Positions 1 to 11,239 of a stretch of 64,000 nucleotides of DNA are shown here, piece by piece. This stretch comes from Nannochloris sp. 'desiccata' (Eukaryota > Chlorophyta > Trebouxiophyceae > Chlorellales > Chlorellaceae): assembly GCA_019044685.2 (NCBI GenBank), contig JAGTXX020000003.1, positions 496,001 to 560,000 on the forward strand, given 5' to 3'. The position numbers and the translations under genes are program-made. The notes below the pieces were generated by a model, which ran no database searches, was not told where the DNA came from, and saw only the letters and a list, made by a program, of their open reading frames with translations. How positions within the stretch are numbered: the first letter of the stretch is position 1; each line of letters starts with the position of its first letter.

Positions 1-1605
1 TCTCGAGGTGTTGCCGTCTACCTCATCTCAGGAGGTTTTCGAGAGCTGAGTTTACCTATTGCCCGTGCATTGGGTGTTTCTCCCAAGAATTTATTTGCAA
101 ATCGTATGAATTGGCAATTTAACGATGATACAGGGGCTGTAGATAGACTTGCCGGTTTTGACGAGAACGAAAGTACGGGGCACCAATTTGGAAAGCCCAA
201 AGTGATTGCAGGACTACGCAAAATGTTTCCATATGATATTGTAGTGATGATAGGAGACGGTATTACGGATGTAGAAGCTGTGCAACAAAGTGGAGGTGCT
301 GATTTGTTCATCGGCTTTGGTGGCGTCGTCCGACGTCCTGCCGTTGTGGAGAAAGCCGAATGGTTTGTCGATGATTTTGCCACTTTAAAAGACGCATTAA
401 AAAGATATTCTGTAGCTATGGTGGGGTCAGGAGCCTGGGCGTGCGCTGCTGTTCGTTTGGCAGCACAAAATGTATTACAACATGACCGCTTTGAAGATGA
501 AATACGCATGTGGGTGTACGAAGAGACCATAAATGGCCGTCCATTAACTGAAATAATTAACGAAACACATGAAAATGTGAAATATTTACCTGGTGTTCAC
601 ATAGGTGCCAATGTCAAAGCACTTTCTAGTGTAGAAAATACAGTCAAGGGGGCCGATATAATAATAATTTGTGTGCCTCACCAATTTGTGGGCGGAATTG
701 TACGACAAATCCAAGGAATAATCTCCCCAAGTGCATTTGCAGTATCCCTAACAAAAGGAATGCGTGTGCGGCCAGAAGGGCCTCAATTGATTTCTGAGCT
801 TGTCCGAAAAGAACTTAATATTGATTGTTCAGTTTTAATGGGTGCTAATATCGCTTCTGAGATTGCAGCAGAGGAGTTAAGTGAATGTACAATTGGGTAC
901 ACCATTTATGACCATGCACATCAACTTCAGCTGTTGTTTGAAACTGAAAATTTTTATGTTTCCTTAGTTCCCGACGTCACCGGCTGTGAAATCGCTGGTA
1001 CATTGAAAAATATTGTAGCTCTAGGCGCAGGGTTTGTCGAAGGCCTTGGAAAAGGCTATAATACACGTGCGTCTATCATCCGTGCTGGCTTAAGTGAAAT
1101 GATGAGTCTGGCAAGAGCGCTTTCTCCTAGCGTGAGAAGTGAAACTTTTATGGAGGCCTGTGGAGTTGGAGACTTAATTGCCTCCTGCCTTGGTGGCAGA
1201 AATAGACTGATAGCAAAGACGTATGCTGAAAGGAAGAGTAGAGGCGAAGAACCAACTTTCGATAATCTTGAAGAAGAGTTGTTAAAGGGACAAAAACTTC
1301 AAGGCGCCTTGACCAGTGACGAGGTTCAAATTATTTTAATGAGAAATAATTGGGAAAGGCAATATCCATTGTTCACTACCATTAATTTGATTGTGAATGA
1401 TAGATTACCCCCATCTGCAATATTGAAATATAGGGAAGCAGCTGTGGAGCCGAAGCCAGCTGCGGTAAAGGTAAAGGCGGTGGCAAGACTTGGAGCGGGA
1501 GAACAAGAAAATGAAGAAGAAGATGATGATGTTAATGATGATGCTACCCCTGAGCTCGCAATTCTTTCCCCTAGAATTACTGGTGCCTATGGATCTTTAG
1601 CGTAA
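1..1605 (+). CDS. Bidomain phosphoserine phosphatase-like / NAD-dependent glycerol-3-phosphate dehydrogenase (5' partial)
   Basis: The frame is open from base 1, so the 5' end lies outside the window; no intron is visible. The first ~135 codons are the end of a HAD phosphatase of the SerB type: LISGGFREL (motif II region) and GDGITDVEA (motif III). The rest is a full glycerol-3-phosphate dehydrogenase, with a GSGAW dinucleotide-binding loop (~140), the SLTKGM segment, and the catalytic region GCEIAGTLKNIVALGAG. It reduces dihydroxyacetone phosphate to glycerol-3-phosphate; in chlorophytes the fused phosphatase is thought to allow direct glycerol formation. The C-terminus carries a run of acidic residues. 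A TGTAA motif lies at 1714-1718, about 110 nt past the stop. The fusion is a green-algal hallmark. Function is well supported; plastid targeting cannot be judged without the N-terminus. Confidence 0.93.
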   Translation, partial: SRGVAVYLISGGFRELSLPIARALGVSPKNLFANRMNWQFNDDTGAVDRLAGFDENESTGHQFGKPKVIAGLRKMFPYDIVVMIGDGITDVEAVQQSGGADLFIGFGGVVRRPAVVEKAEWFVDDFATLKDALKRYSVAMVGSGAWACAAVRLAAQNVLQHDRFEDEIRMWVYEETINGRPLTEIINETHENVKYLPGVHIGANVKALSSVENTVKGADIIIICVPHQFVGGIVRQIQGIISPSAFAVSLTKGMRVRPEGPQLISELVRKELNIDCSVLMGANIASEIAAEELSECTIGYTIYDHAHQLQLLFETENFYVSLVPDVTGCEIAGTLKNIVALGAGFVEGLGKGYNTRASIIRAGLSEMMSLARALSPSVRSETFMEACGVGDLIASCLGGRNRLIAKTYAERKSRGEEPTFDNLEEELLKGQKLQGALTSDEVQIILMRNNWERQYPLFTTINLIVNDRLPPSAILKYREAAVEPKPAAVKVKAVARLGAGEQENEEEDDDVNDDATPELAILSPRITGAYGSLA

Positions 1606-1928
1606 GAATATTGTTACAGAAATCTTTTTTGCGATTAAATACTTAAAAATGCTCTTTTGTGGTTTATATCTTGTGCTTTTTGATGTAGAGATACCGACAG
1701 ACACCCCACCCCGTGTAAAAACTTTTGTGTAGAAACTGTAATTGAGAAGCAACCGAATGAAAGGAGCACGCAGAAACTGAAATTAATCTATAAACCACTT
1801 GCCATTATGATGGTAAAAAGAGAAAAAAGAAAATGGAGGGGGGAGGAGGATGGAAAAAAGAAAAAAGGCTGCTGGCAAAGACTACGTTTCATCATCTTAA
1901 TAATATTAGTTGCATTTTCATTCAAAGT
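1606..1928. other. Intergenic between convergent genes
   Basis: 3' ends of GPDH (+) and the bZIP gene (-) face each other here. A TGTAA at 1714-1718 is a plausible poly(A) signal for GPDH. A purine-rich stretch lies around 1808-1868. No ORF or RNA was recognised. Confidence 0.5.
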
Positions 1929-3225
1929 TTAACTTTTAATTTTTTTATCGCCTTCTGGCTTAGTAGTCTCGTTCTGCACTAATGCATCGGATTGAGGCAA
2001 GGTTCCTCCAGTTGCTGCCGCTGCGGCGGCAGCTGCAGCCATTGCCGCTGCCATCGCTGCCTGTGGCGGAGCAGAAGGTTGCTGTTGCTGCTGCTGTGGA
2101 AACACTCCAAGCACCCCTGACATTGTTAGCTTTGCATTCAAGATAGCCACCTGAGCAGTCAATTCTATTTTATCACTCAACAACTGTTGAATTTCATTTC
2201 TCAGGTGTCTATTTTCTCTCTGCAAGGTGTCGCACTCGTCTTGCTTTTTCAATCGGGAGCGGCGGGCGCTTTCACGGTTGGATTGTTTTCTGCGAAGCTT
2301 TTTCAGTTCCTTTTCGTCGAGACCAGCGGTGTTTAAAAGAGAAAGATCATCATCTCCAGCGCCTATTGATACGTCTATAGACATTTTTCTATTCATAGGG
2401 TTCACATGACCCCCCCTGTTTGCATCTTCTTGGCTGCCAGGAGCAGAGGCTGGCCGTGGTGGTGATGCAGGAAGCGTTTCATCTGTTTTTTGAGAGGGAG
2501 GTGGTTCTTGTAGATCTGAAGAAGAAGGAAAAACATCACCTGCTGCATGGGCAAGGAGTGCTAACGCTGCTTGGCTTTGCGATCGAACAGCTCTGTTTTC
2601 TTCAGCTGGTTTTGCTTTCTTTTGAGGGAGAGAGGCAGTACGAGATGGTCGGCGTTTCAAAGTGTCTGCAGAAGGTAGGGGGGCAGTGGAGGCACCTTCC
2701 TGGCCATTACCTTTATTTTCGCTCTTGATACCTCCCTGTCGGATTGTTATCAATAGAAATATCCATCAGTTTCTGTACGATATAACCAGCTAAATATTAG
2801 ATTATTACTTACCTCTGGATTGGCGTCTTGTTTGCCAGCTGTAGCATTTAGGTCAGCTCCATAGGCAGCTGCAGCCTGGAAAAATGGGTTCAACCCAAAC
2901 TGCATCAACCCAGGAAGCATATATGGCTGCAGGAAAAGAATAGATTGTTCAAAAGCAGGTTAGGGAAAGATATAGAAGGGCCCAATTTCGCCTGATGCCT
3001 CAGAAAAGGGGTCATTTAGGTGTTCAGAAAAATACGCACCGGAGGGAATGGCAAGGTATAGGGCACTCCTCCAGGCATAAAGGGCGCTCCAGCAGCCATG
3101 GCAGTTGTTTTGCCAAAAGCAGCCATAGCTGATTCCCATTGCTGTTTTGCAATTTCCCCCACGTCCGCCGCATCAGCGGCAACTTCACCCTGCCCTGGTG
3201 GGATTACTTCTCCATCATCAGTCAT
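1929..3225 (-). CDS. bZIP transcription factor, G-box-binding-factor-like
   Basis: Three exons: 3225-3040, 2926-2813, 2735-1929. All junctions are phase 0 and the product is 368 aa. The basic region (~245-268) contains NRESARRSR, matching the N-x7-R signature, followed by a leucine zipper with heptad leucines to ~305. The N-terminal ~100 residues are Pro/Gly/Met-rich (PFMPGGVPYTLPFPP and PYMLPGLMQFG), resembling the proline-rich region of plant GBF proteins. A poly-Gln and poly-Ala stretch follows the zipper. By family it should bind ACGT-core elements as a dimer in the nucleus. The start is the first ATG of exon 1; the target genes are unknown. Confidence 0.88.
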
Positions 3226-3569
3226 TGCTATGAAAAATTAGCTTTTGCGTTTCCATCTTGCCGCTAAAGCATGTAATTTCCTGCCAACGTGGCTCCATTG
3301 CTGCTGTGGCTGCTGCCAGCTCATCAAGGGGCCGTGGTGAGGCGTTGGTGCACTGTGACAGTTGACCACGTGCTTTCAGAGGGTCTCTATGGCAGTAACC
3401 AAGTCTTCTTCAGATCTATATGTTTATAATTTACGTTAAAAAGCCTTTAATCCCTAAATATAAAGCGTTAAACTAGGCAAAATCTCGAAAACATTGAAAC
3501 GTTTTTCAATTTTAGACGTTAAACGTTTGACTTCTTTTATTTTCATATTTAGCTTAACTTTTAGCTAAA
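3226..3569. other. Divergent intergenic region
   Basis: This 344-bp segment separates the starts of the bZIP gene (-) and the next gene (+). It probably holds both promoters. An AT-rich block lies at ~3420-3560. No gene or RNA was recognised. Confidence 0.5.
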
Positions 3570-4443
3570 ATGGGGTTATCTGAGACAACTTTCAACCCAG
3601 ATACTAGTTCTAAGAACGCAAAAGAGTTTTTAAGATGCGTTGGTACGCTTTGCTTATATATTTCTTGCGGGGGTATCTCAGTTTTTCAGCCACCGGCTGA
3701 CACGGAACTAATATCCTCCCCCCTTTATTTTTATAAATCTAACAGGAGAGGAGCTTGACCGAGCAACTGATGTCCTTAACAACCTCAAACCACGCAATGA
3801 CCGTGAAATCTCCACTCTTTCTAAAGTTTCCCCCTACGAATTTCTTAGAAGATTGGATAAAGAGACGCTTTTCTCTACCACTCGACAAAATTTCAACACC
3901 CCCGCCATATTTCAAAAACAACAGCAACAGGTCGCACTACCTCCTTGGTGGAAGGAAAAACCTGCGTTACTATCACTTCTCCCTCCTACAGAATCTCCAC
4001 TATTACTTTCAGAGCAATCAGAATTTACCACTGCCAGCGGTGATGATTTAGATTTACAGGATAAAGATTTTAAAGACGGGCAACGGTGTTTCTGCCTCGG
4101 TGTTAGGCTGTTGAAAATGGATGAAATAGAACCGTATTCTTGTAAAGAGATGGTTAACAGTAGCACTCGATTATTACATTGCCCAGCTGTATTGAATCAG
4201 GATAGCACCAGCAGCATAGCTTCCTCTACTTCATCATTATTGACACCGGCAACGGCAACGGTGCCATCTGGAGATCTTGCAGCTGTGGTGAGCAAGCTGC
4301 GACAAATGACTGCCTCGGTAGTAAAACTTCAATCAACACTTGAAAAATCCCTTGAAGCTAAAAAGGCACATCAGCAAATGCAGCAGCAAGAAAAAGGAAA
4401 TGCGCATGGAAATTTTCATAAAATAAAATTGACAAGATTTTGA
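3570..4443 (+). CDS. Hypothetical protein with C-terminal coiled coil
   Basis: Two exons, 3570-3642 and 3746-4443. The donor GTACGC and acceptor AACAG give a phase-1 junction that joins LRCVG to EELDRATDVL, for 257 aa. I do not recognise the family. The N-terminal ~75 residues look like a compact helical segment (CVGEELDRATDVLNNLKPR, then KVSPYEFLRRL). The middle is low complexity, rich in Ser, Thr and Pro, and the C-terminal ~50 residues are predicted helix (VSKLRQMTASVVKLQSTLEK). No signal peptide or membrane segment is evident. Its 3' end lies about 60 bp from the convergent ATPase gene. Confidence 0.65.
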
Positions 4444-4501
4444 CTACAATTTTAACTGAAGCTGAAGTTGTAAAAAATGAACTAAAAAAGCGTAATTTTC
4501 A

Positions 4502-6254
4502 CTATTTATTTCTTTTTATCCCCTCTCCAAGAAGCTGTATAGCGGCTTCTTCCGCTAACTTTGATGCAAAACCCACACTACGAGTATTACCATCATATTT
4601 CAAGATAGCACTTGACAAAAGTTTCCTCCTCATCTCTGCATTGGGAATTATTTTTATCAATTCAGCCATAGAAAGAGAAACACCTTGCCCTGTAGCAGCC
4701 AAAACAGCTTTCAACGCCTCTACAATAGGCTGATTTTCTTTGTTCTTATCATCCCCTCCGACAGCTCCAATTGATTCAAATTCTAAAGCAGCCAACTCTA
4801 AAAGCTTCGCCTTGACAATGCTTAAAACTTTTTCATTATCACCACTGCCTCTGCCTCTGCCTCTGCTGCCGTAGCTATCACTAGTAGCATGCACTAACCC
4901 TGCAAACCTTTCTAATAGTAGTAATGAAGTCCCCACGTAATCTACACCTCGAGATGCGAATTCAGGCCCGAGGCCAAGATAAGATAACAGCTGCAGGCCT
5001 TCTTTTTTGGTAAGTTCTGCTACAAGAAGAGGCGGTCCTGCTCTTGATTGGGTGGGGTGATTTCCCATTATTTTAATAGCTGTATCCCATTTGTTTGCTA
5101 CAAATACACAGCTGATCGTGCCATCTTGAGCCCAATCTGTAGCATACCTGAAAGGAAAAAGCAAAAAAACAAGAAGGTGAGATAGTTAAGAAGAAAAGTA
5201 TTGACGAGAATGAGGTTTCTAAGCTAAAATCTTACTGGACAAATGCTTCTAAAACTTCTTTATTCCCTTCCAACCTATCTACGGAATCAACTACTAATAC
5301 AAATGGCTTCCCAAAAGCCTTTCTATACTCTGTTGCTGCTTCGTGAAGTGCTTCACACGACCTTCGTAAACTCGATAAGCGGCCAGTGCCAGCAGGCATG
5401 TCTAGCGTTTTCCGACCAACCACTGTTTGAGTCACAATATTAAACAAATTAACATGCTTTTCAAGTTTAAATGAAAACGCTTCACCTAAATCTCTACCAA
5501 AATCTTCTGTACAAGGAGTAGCCTCTATATAACCAACACCTCCTTTCATTTCTCGAGACACAGCTCTTATAAGAGTGGTCTTTCCGCTGCCAGGCGGACC
5601 TAAAATGAGGGAGAAGAACCGAGTGGGACGCTCCGGTTGCATGAGAGAATGCATTTCTTGGCGAAGAGCGTCACGGGAAAGGGGAGCTGGGGGAGCAGGA
5701 GGGGGCAAGACTCCATTTTCTAGTCTTTCGATTATTTTTTGTGTGTAAACCTTTTCATAGAGGATAGGGGTGGCCCAGTTGACGGCAAGAAGACCAATAC
5801 CAGCAGTGATGGTAATATTAAATTTGCTCGCAATGAAATCCTGTGTATTAGAAAAGAAGGAATAGTGGGACAAAAATTTCCGTTGGCGACAGAAATTATA
5901 TTTAAGAAAACTGCTTTGGACGCTTTATTTTCATACCAGAAATGAACTTGCTGCTGATTTTGCAGCCTCTTCTGCATGATCTCTTCCTGCTTTTGTGTTT
6001 TGAAAACGCAGTGGTGTGTCTCTCCAAGGATTAGCTGCCATAATATTTCTATTCCTTCCTACCCTCGCAAGACGCTGGAGGATCTCTGTGCCTTCTCTTA
6101 AACCCATTCCATTTATTTGTTTTCTGATTGAATAGATGACAGAATGAAGGTTATGTTTTTTTGTCAGAAATAAGTTACAGATGGAAAAGGCAGTCAGAAA
6201 TATCAAAGTAAAGTAAAACCACAAGGTGAAGACCGACCTTCCGGCCAGCTTCAT
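4502..6254 (-). CDS. Membrane-anchored P-loop ATPase (AAA/STAND-like)
   Basis: Three exons: 6254-5937, 5840-5236, 5147-4502. Junction phases are 0 and 2 and give 522 aa. The N-terminus has a hydrophobic segment (FTLWFYFTLIFLTAFS, ~residues 8-30) and a second one around 116-130. Walker A GPPGSGKT lies at ~187-194 and a Walker B-like FVLVVDSVD at ~288-296. The C-terminal ~200 residues are helical and include a conserved-looking FVANKWDTA and a Gly/Arg/Ser-rich loop. The ATPase core resembles the archaeal/AAA-type P-loop NTPases, but I cannot assign a subfamily. The start could also be one of the internal methionines near residue 49 or 73, which would drop the first hydrophobic segment. Organelle or endomembrane location is inferred only. 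Confidence 0.75.
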
Positions 6255-6324
6255 TCATCGTAAATTTTATGTTTTCGTTTTCGAGCAGAAGAAAAAGTTG
6301 AAAAGATGGACCAATCGGCTCGCT

Positions 6325-6350
6325 GATAATAATAATAATAATAATAATAG
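6325..6350. repeat. ATA/AAT trinucleotide microsatellite
   Basis: About eight tandem ATA units lie just upstream of the ATPase start. This is a simple sequence repeat with no coding role. Confidence 0.85.
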
Positions 6351-6474
6351 ACGGAACAGGTAAGATAAGAAAACAGCCAGCGAAAGTAAAATATAGATCG
6401 TATCAGTCACATAGAAATCGAATCAATCAAATTAGCAAACACAAAGTCGATGAAAATAAAAAGAGCTGCAACCA

Positions 6475-8078
6475 CTAATTATTTTCAACGGTAGGTTGCT
6501 TCTTAGCTTGCTGTTGAGAGATGTAATACCCCACACCAGTCAACGTTAAAGCTAATAAAAGAAGGTACACGTTATTCTTGTTATCATCATTGTTGCTGCT
6601 ATCACCAGAAGGGGATCCATCATCACCACCACCGCCACCACCACCACCACCACCGCCACCGCCACCGGCATTACCACCGTCTCCACCTCCAGCTGCAGCT
6701 ACAGTTGCTGCAGCAGTAGTAGTAGCAACAGTCCCTGCACCGGCTGCTGCCTTTAATGCATCCAAGCCAGTTCTACCAGAAGCATTACTGCTGCCACTGA
6801 ACGCTCCAGGGCTGCTGGAGCTACTGCTACGAGACGAAGAAGGTTTTGAGAAGCCTAAAGCAGCACTAGAACTAGCATCAATGGTTGTAGTTTTCGTGCT
6901 CATAGGAGCTGACAGCATACTAACATGTCTGCCACCTTTAGTCACCGCGTCCAAACTGGAATCGCGGAGGTTCTTTTTAATTTCTGTAGCTGCTGCACCG
7001 ACAGTACCAGCATGAATAATGGTAGATGGAATGGAAGATTCCTCTTCTTCTTCTTCTTCCTTTATAGAAGTTGTACTGCTTTCTTGATTTGTTTCATTGT
7101 TCTTCATAGGGGCAGAAGCTGCAGCAGCAGCGGCAGCGGTCGTTGTATCCTTGACGAGCTGAGCGTTTGCCGCAATGGCAGCAGCCAAAGCGCTACTGCT
7201 ATTATCCTTGACCACAGCAGCAGTACCAGTACTGGTAGAATTATGAATACCACTGCTACCAATACTATCACGTGTTTCAATCTTTTTAGACAACCAGCCA
7301 GTCTCTAAAGATTCTTTTCTATTCGCAGTCATATCTTTAATTTCCTTTCCGACTCTTTTTAGCATCTCGGTGCCTCTATCTTCTATCTCAATCAACTTCG
7401 CAACCATAGTTTTATCAGTAGTATTGGTACCACTAGGTGTTGATGTAATAGTAGAAGTGGTTTTCCCCCAGTTACGTGCTCCAAGCTCCGCCTCTTTAAC
7501 CATTTTCTCATTTGCTGACTTGGTGCTAGCCTTCAAATCCGATATTGCCTCGTTAAAATTTGCACCAACCTGCTGCATAGATTTACGTGCGTTGAATTTA
7601 GCATCTGTAACTGCACTTGAAAGAGATTTCTTCCAGTTTTCGAGATTTTCTGGGTTTTCAATAGCGGGCTTGAGATCCTTTTCGACAGCAGCAGCGACAC
7701 CATCAATTGACTGTGGGAAAAGGTAGATTTATTTATTTAGTTAGTTATTTCAGGATAATTTTTAAACTTTGACACAGAGAAATCAATCTTCAACTATATT
7801 AGTAAACGTACTGCCTGTGCAAGCTTGGCTGCGGCAATTACACCAACTGTTGCAATAACACCAACTCCCCGCTGCTCACTCAGCAATGCAGGCACAACTT
7901 TCAGGGTCACGTTTGCCCCTAGATCTTCAGAGCCCTTGGAATTTTTATCTGAATCATTAGGACTATTACTACGGACACGAGAAGGGGCCACACGCCTTTT
8001 ATTCGAGCCGGGTTTGCTGGCAAGATTGAACGGGTTTGGATGGAAAAAACTCGACTTGAGGGAATACTTGGCGAGCAT
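6475..8078 (-). CDS. Hypothetical Gly-rich protein with C-terminal membrane anchor, putative plastid
   Basis: Two exons, 8078-7812 and 7710-6475, with a phase-0 junction joining KLAQA to SIDGVAAAVE; 500 aa. The basic, Ser-rich N-terminus without acidic residues (about 40 aa) looks like a transit peptide. A hydrophobic stretch (GVIATVGVIAAAKLAQA) lies at ~73-89. The middle is low complexity, with Ser, Thr and Ala runs, an E-rich patch, and then a long glycine run. One transmembrane helix (VYLLLLALTLTGVGYYIS) sits 16 residues from the C-terminus, like a tail anchor. Repeated alanine-rich helical segments (SIDGVAAAVEKDLKPAI) occur before it. No family is recognised. Plastid location is an inference from the N-terminus. 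Confidence 0.65.
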
Positions 8079-8321
8079 CGAAGGAATCTAACGTCTACCC
8101 AATACTAAAACTTATATGAATATTTAAATTCAACGTGAATAAGCAGGCTTTGAGCTCCAAGTTGCCAATATTTGAATCATTATAGGGCGCTTCGGAGGAG
8201 GAGGGCTCTCCACCGTGCTTTCTTTATCCTTCCTTATCTAGCCGATAAAAGCTCGTTGGCCCACAGATGATCAGCCCTCTTTGACAGTATCTACAGACTG
8301 ATTGAAGTGCCAGATAGAAGG

Positions 8322-9721
8322 ATGTCTGCGACTCAGACTTTCAAGCCAGTGGCTATGTCCCGCATCTCCATGCGCACCAACGCCCGTGTCAATGCCGTGA
8401 GCAGTGGCGTTAAAATTGCCCACATCAAGGCATCCGCTCCTTTCGGAGGAGCCATGAATGTTAAGGCCATCAAGGCCTCTCGCATTGCCTCCAGCCGTGT
8501 CGTTGTGGTGCGTGCTGCCGATGATAAGAAGGTGGTGGTTATTGGTCTCGCTGCCGATTCTGGCTGCGGTAAGTCCACCTTCATGCGCCGTGTTACTGGA
8601 ATTTTTGGTGGCAACCCCGTCCCCCCGGAGGGAGGCAACCCCGATAGCAACACCTTGATCAGTGACATGACCACTGTCATCTGCCTTGATGATTATCACA
8701 GTCTCGACCGTAATGGCCGTAAGGTGGAGAAGGTGACTGCCTTGGATCCTAAGGCACAGAACTTCGACCTCATGTATGAGCAGGTAGGTCAAATTTTCCA
8801 TCTTTTTCAACTATAATTGTCAAATCTTAAGATTTCGACCTAGTCCCACAGACCTTTCATCTTCACCTGTTACACATCAATTTCGCTAATGCACTATCCT
8901 AATATGTTGAAATAAACTCGTCTATTACTTTTCTACCTTTCTACCTGCAGGTTAAAGCCCTCAAGTCCGGCCAGGCTGTCGAAAAGCCCATTTACAATCA
9001 CGTCTCTGGACTCCTCGACCCTGCTGAACGCATCGAGGCCCCTAAGATCCTTATCATCGAAGGTCTCCACCCTTTCTACGATGACCGTGTCAACGACCTC
9101 ATTGATTTCCGTATTTACTTGGATATCTCTGATGAGACTAAGTTCGCTTGGAAGATCCAGCGTGACATGGCCGAGCGTGGTCACTCTTTAGAGTCTATCC
9201 AGGCTTCTATCGACTCCCGCAAGCCCGATTTCGATGCTTACATCGACCCCCAGAAAAAGAAAGCTGATATGATCATCCAGGTCTTGCCTACTCAGCTCAT
9301 CCCTGACGAGAAGGAAGGTAAGATCCTCCGTGTTCGCTTGATCCAAAAGGAAGGTAAGAAATTATTCGATCCCGCCTTCCTCTTCGATGAGGGCTCCACC
9401 GTTTCATGGATCCCTTGCGGCCGCAAGCTCACTTGCAGCTTCCCCGGAATCAAGATCTACTATGGACCTGATAACTACTATGGTGAAGATGTCAGCGTAC
9501 TCGAGATGGACGGTCAATTTGACAAGATGGAGGAACTCATCTATATGGAGAGCCACCTCAGCAACACCAGCTCTAAGTTCTATGGAGAGATCACTCAGCA
9601 GATGTTGAAAATGTCCTCTGCTCCTGGATCTAACAACGGTACTGGTCTTTTCCAAACTATTGTTGGATTGAAGGTCCGTGAGGCCTATGAGCGCCTCACC
9701 AAGACTGAGGTCATGGCTTAG
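8322..9721 (+). CDS. PRK: Phosphoribulokinase, chloroplast
   Basis: Two exons, 8322-8783 and 8951-9721, phase 0, 410 aa. It phosphorylates ribulose-5-phosphate to ribulose-1,5-bisphosphate, the CO2 acceptor of the Calvin cycle, in the stroma. A Ser/Arg/Ala-rich transit peptide of ~65 residues precedes the mature start near VRAADDKK. The P-loop (GLAADSGCGKST, ~75-86) contains Cys82, and Cys121 lies in VICLDDYH. Their spacing of 39 matches the redox-regulated Cys16/Cys55 pair of the plant enzyme, so thioredoxin/CP12 control is expected. A second cysteine pair occurs later in IPCGRKLTCSF. Codon use is strongly biased to C-ending codons compared with the neighbours, consistent with high expression. 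TGTAA lies at 9966-9970. Confidence 0.97.
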
Positions 9722-10044
9722 GTTGATAAATTTTTTAGCTAAAAAAGAAGTTGTTTTTTTGTGTGTTTTGGCTAGCTTGGCTGCTGTTAAGTAATTCTTA
9801 TTCGTGTGGTTCTCTCTCTGGTTCAAAGAGAGGTAAAACACCAACCTATTTTCCTATATTTCATCATTTCAATTTCAATTCATCCGCCCTGTCCTTTTTT
9901 GCAAGTACTTTAGGAGAAGAAAAAAAAGCGTAAATCATTTGTTATTGCATCTGTACGCAAATCTTTGTAAATTTCAGCTCGAAAATTAGTATTATAGAAA
10001 CAGTATATGAAAAGAGACACAAAATTATCAATCGAAAAATAAAA
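9722..10044. other. Intergenic between convergent genes
   Basis: This is the 3' region shared by PRK (+) and the J-domain gene (-). It contains TGTAA at 9966-9970. Nothing else was recognised. Confidence 0.5.
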
Positions 10045-10901
10045 TCACCGAGGCTTTAATGGGGCTCTATTATTAGCCACTCGCGCTCGGTATAGACAAT
10101 CAGTCAAATAAAATGCGCACGCTTCTAAAGTTATAACATCAGCAGCAGGACCGATGCTCTTCAATTCCTCTACAACAGCTTCTAATTGCAATGGAGTTAA
10201 ATATATTACAGCACTTTCTGATGGTCCCGCTCTGACCCATCTCAAAACTTCTTCTGGATCCCTTCCTTCCTTCTCTGCATTCCTTGCTACCTCTTGAATT
10301 TCCTCCCATTGAAGTGGGTTTGCGTTATAGCATAAGAATGGGTTGACAAAGAGCTCAGTTGCTTCAGTTTCGGGGAGATCAAAGACATCTGGTTGACCTT
10401 GTAGTTCACCGCCATTCTCTCTAGAATAATCTGCAATAGAAATATAGATAGAATTTTGGTCCATTCATAATCATGTTTGGTATTTGACTTGGATTATTTG
10501 AGTTATAGAGATACTATTATATTGTTAATATGTCATTTTTAGTGCCTACTTCTCAATAAATTAGATTCATATTTACCTTGCAAGAGGGTGGCGTACGCAG
10601 CATTGAGGACCACCGCTTGTTCTGTTGTATCATTTTCATTGACATCTGGGTGGAGTAGCTTGATTTTTTGATAATATGCTGCTTTGATATCTACTAATGA
10701 GCTACCTGGGGCGACTTGGAGCACCTTATAGGGGTCGTTTGATTGAACACCAGAGGGAGGTTTACATCGTTTGCGAGAGGTAGATGCTGGGAGATGAGGT
10801 TGTAATCTGTGCAAAGAAGACCCCCAGAGCAGTCCCTTAATATTTATCGATACTAGTGATCTGTTTATTTTCATTAAAGACGCTAGATTGCATTGATCCA
10901 T
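10045..10901 (-). CDS. J-domain protein, putative chloroplast
   Basis: Two exons, 10901-10577 and 10430-10045, joined in phase 1 (LLQ to DYSREN); 236 aa. A J domain occupies ~56-108: DPYKVLQVAPGSSLVDIKAA, then the HPD tripeptide in KLLHPDVNEND. J domains stimulate the ATPase of an Hsp70 partner. The N-terminal ~50 residues are basic and Ser/Leu-rich without a clear hydrophobic core, compatible with a transit peptide. The C-terminal ~120 residues (FVNPFLCYNANPLQWEEI onward) resemble plant chloroplast DnaJ-like proteins of the DJC group, but the ferredoxin-type cysteine motif of some of those is not visible. Its client is unknown. Confidence 0.82.
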
Positions 10902-11239
10902 GCTGAAATGTTCGGTTAAAAAATGAGATCAGTTTATTTAGATCGATCAAATTAAACTTGGCTGTATTCGTTAAGTTATAAAATATGAAGCAAAAGTGGG
11001 TAGCAATATCCAAATTATATATGGGATATGAATTAAAAGACTGCATTTTGCCGGATATTGTTCATAATTACGGTCTGCTCTTTCTCTCCCGGTATTTTCA
11101 TGGCATCTGCTGCTCTTCTAATACAACTAATTGAACAAGTTTTGTTTACAACATTCTATGAAGTAACCAGATAAAACTCTCGGACATAGGAATCAAAATG
11201 AAATCGAAGCAAAGGGAAGTGCACACTCAAAAATTCAAA
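10902..11239. other. Intergenic, AT-rich
   Basis: The segment separates the J-domain gene start (10901, -) from the end of the RIQ-like gene (11240, -). It likely contains the J-domain promoter. No other feature was recognised. Confidence 0.45.

Noticed and set aside
6578..7015. Long + strand frame rich in Pro, antisense to the Gly-rich gene
   Set aside because: It is the complement of the glycine run and Ala/Ser repeats; the minus frame has splice support and a membrane helix.
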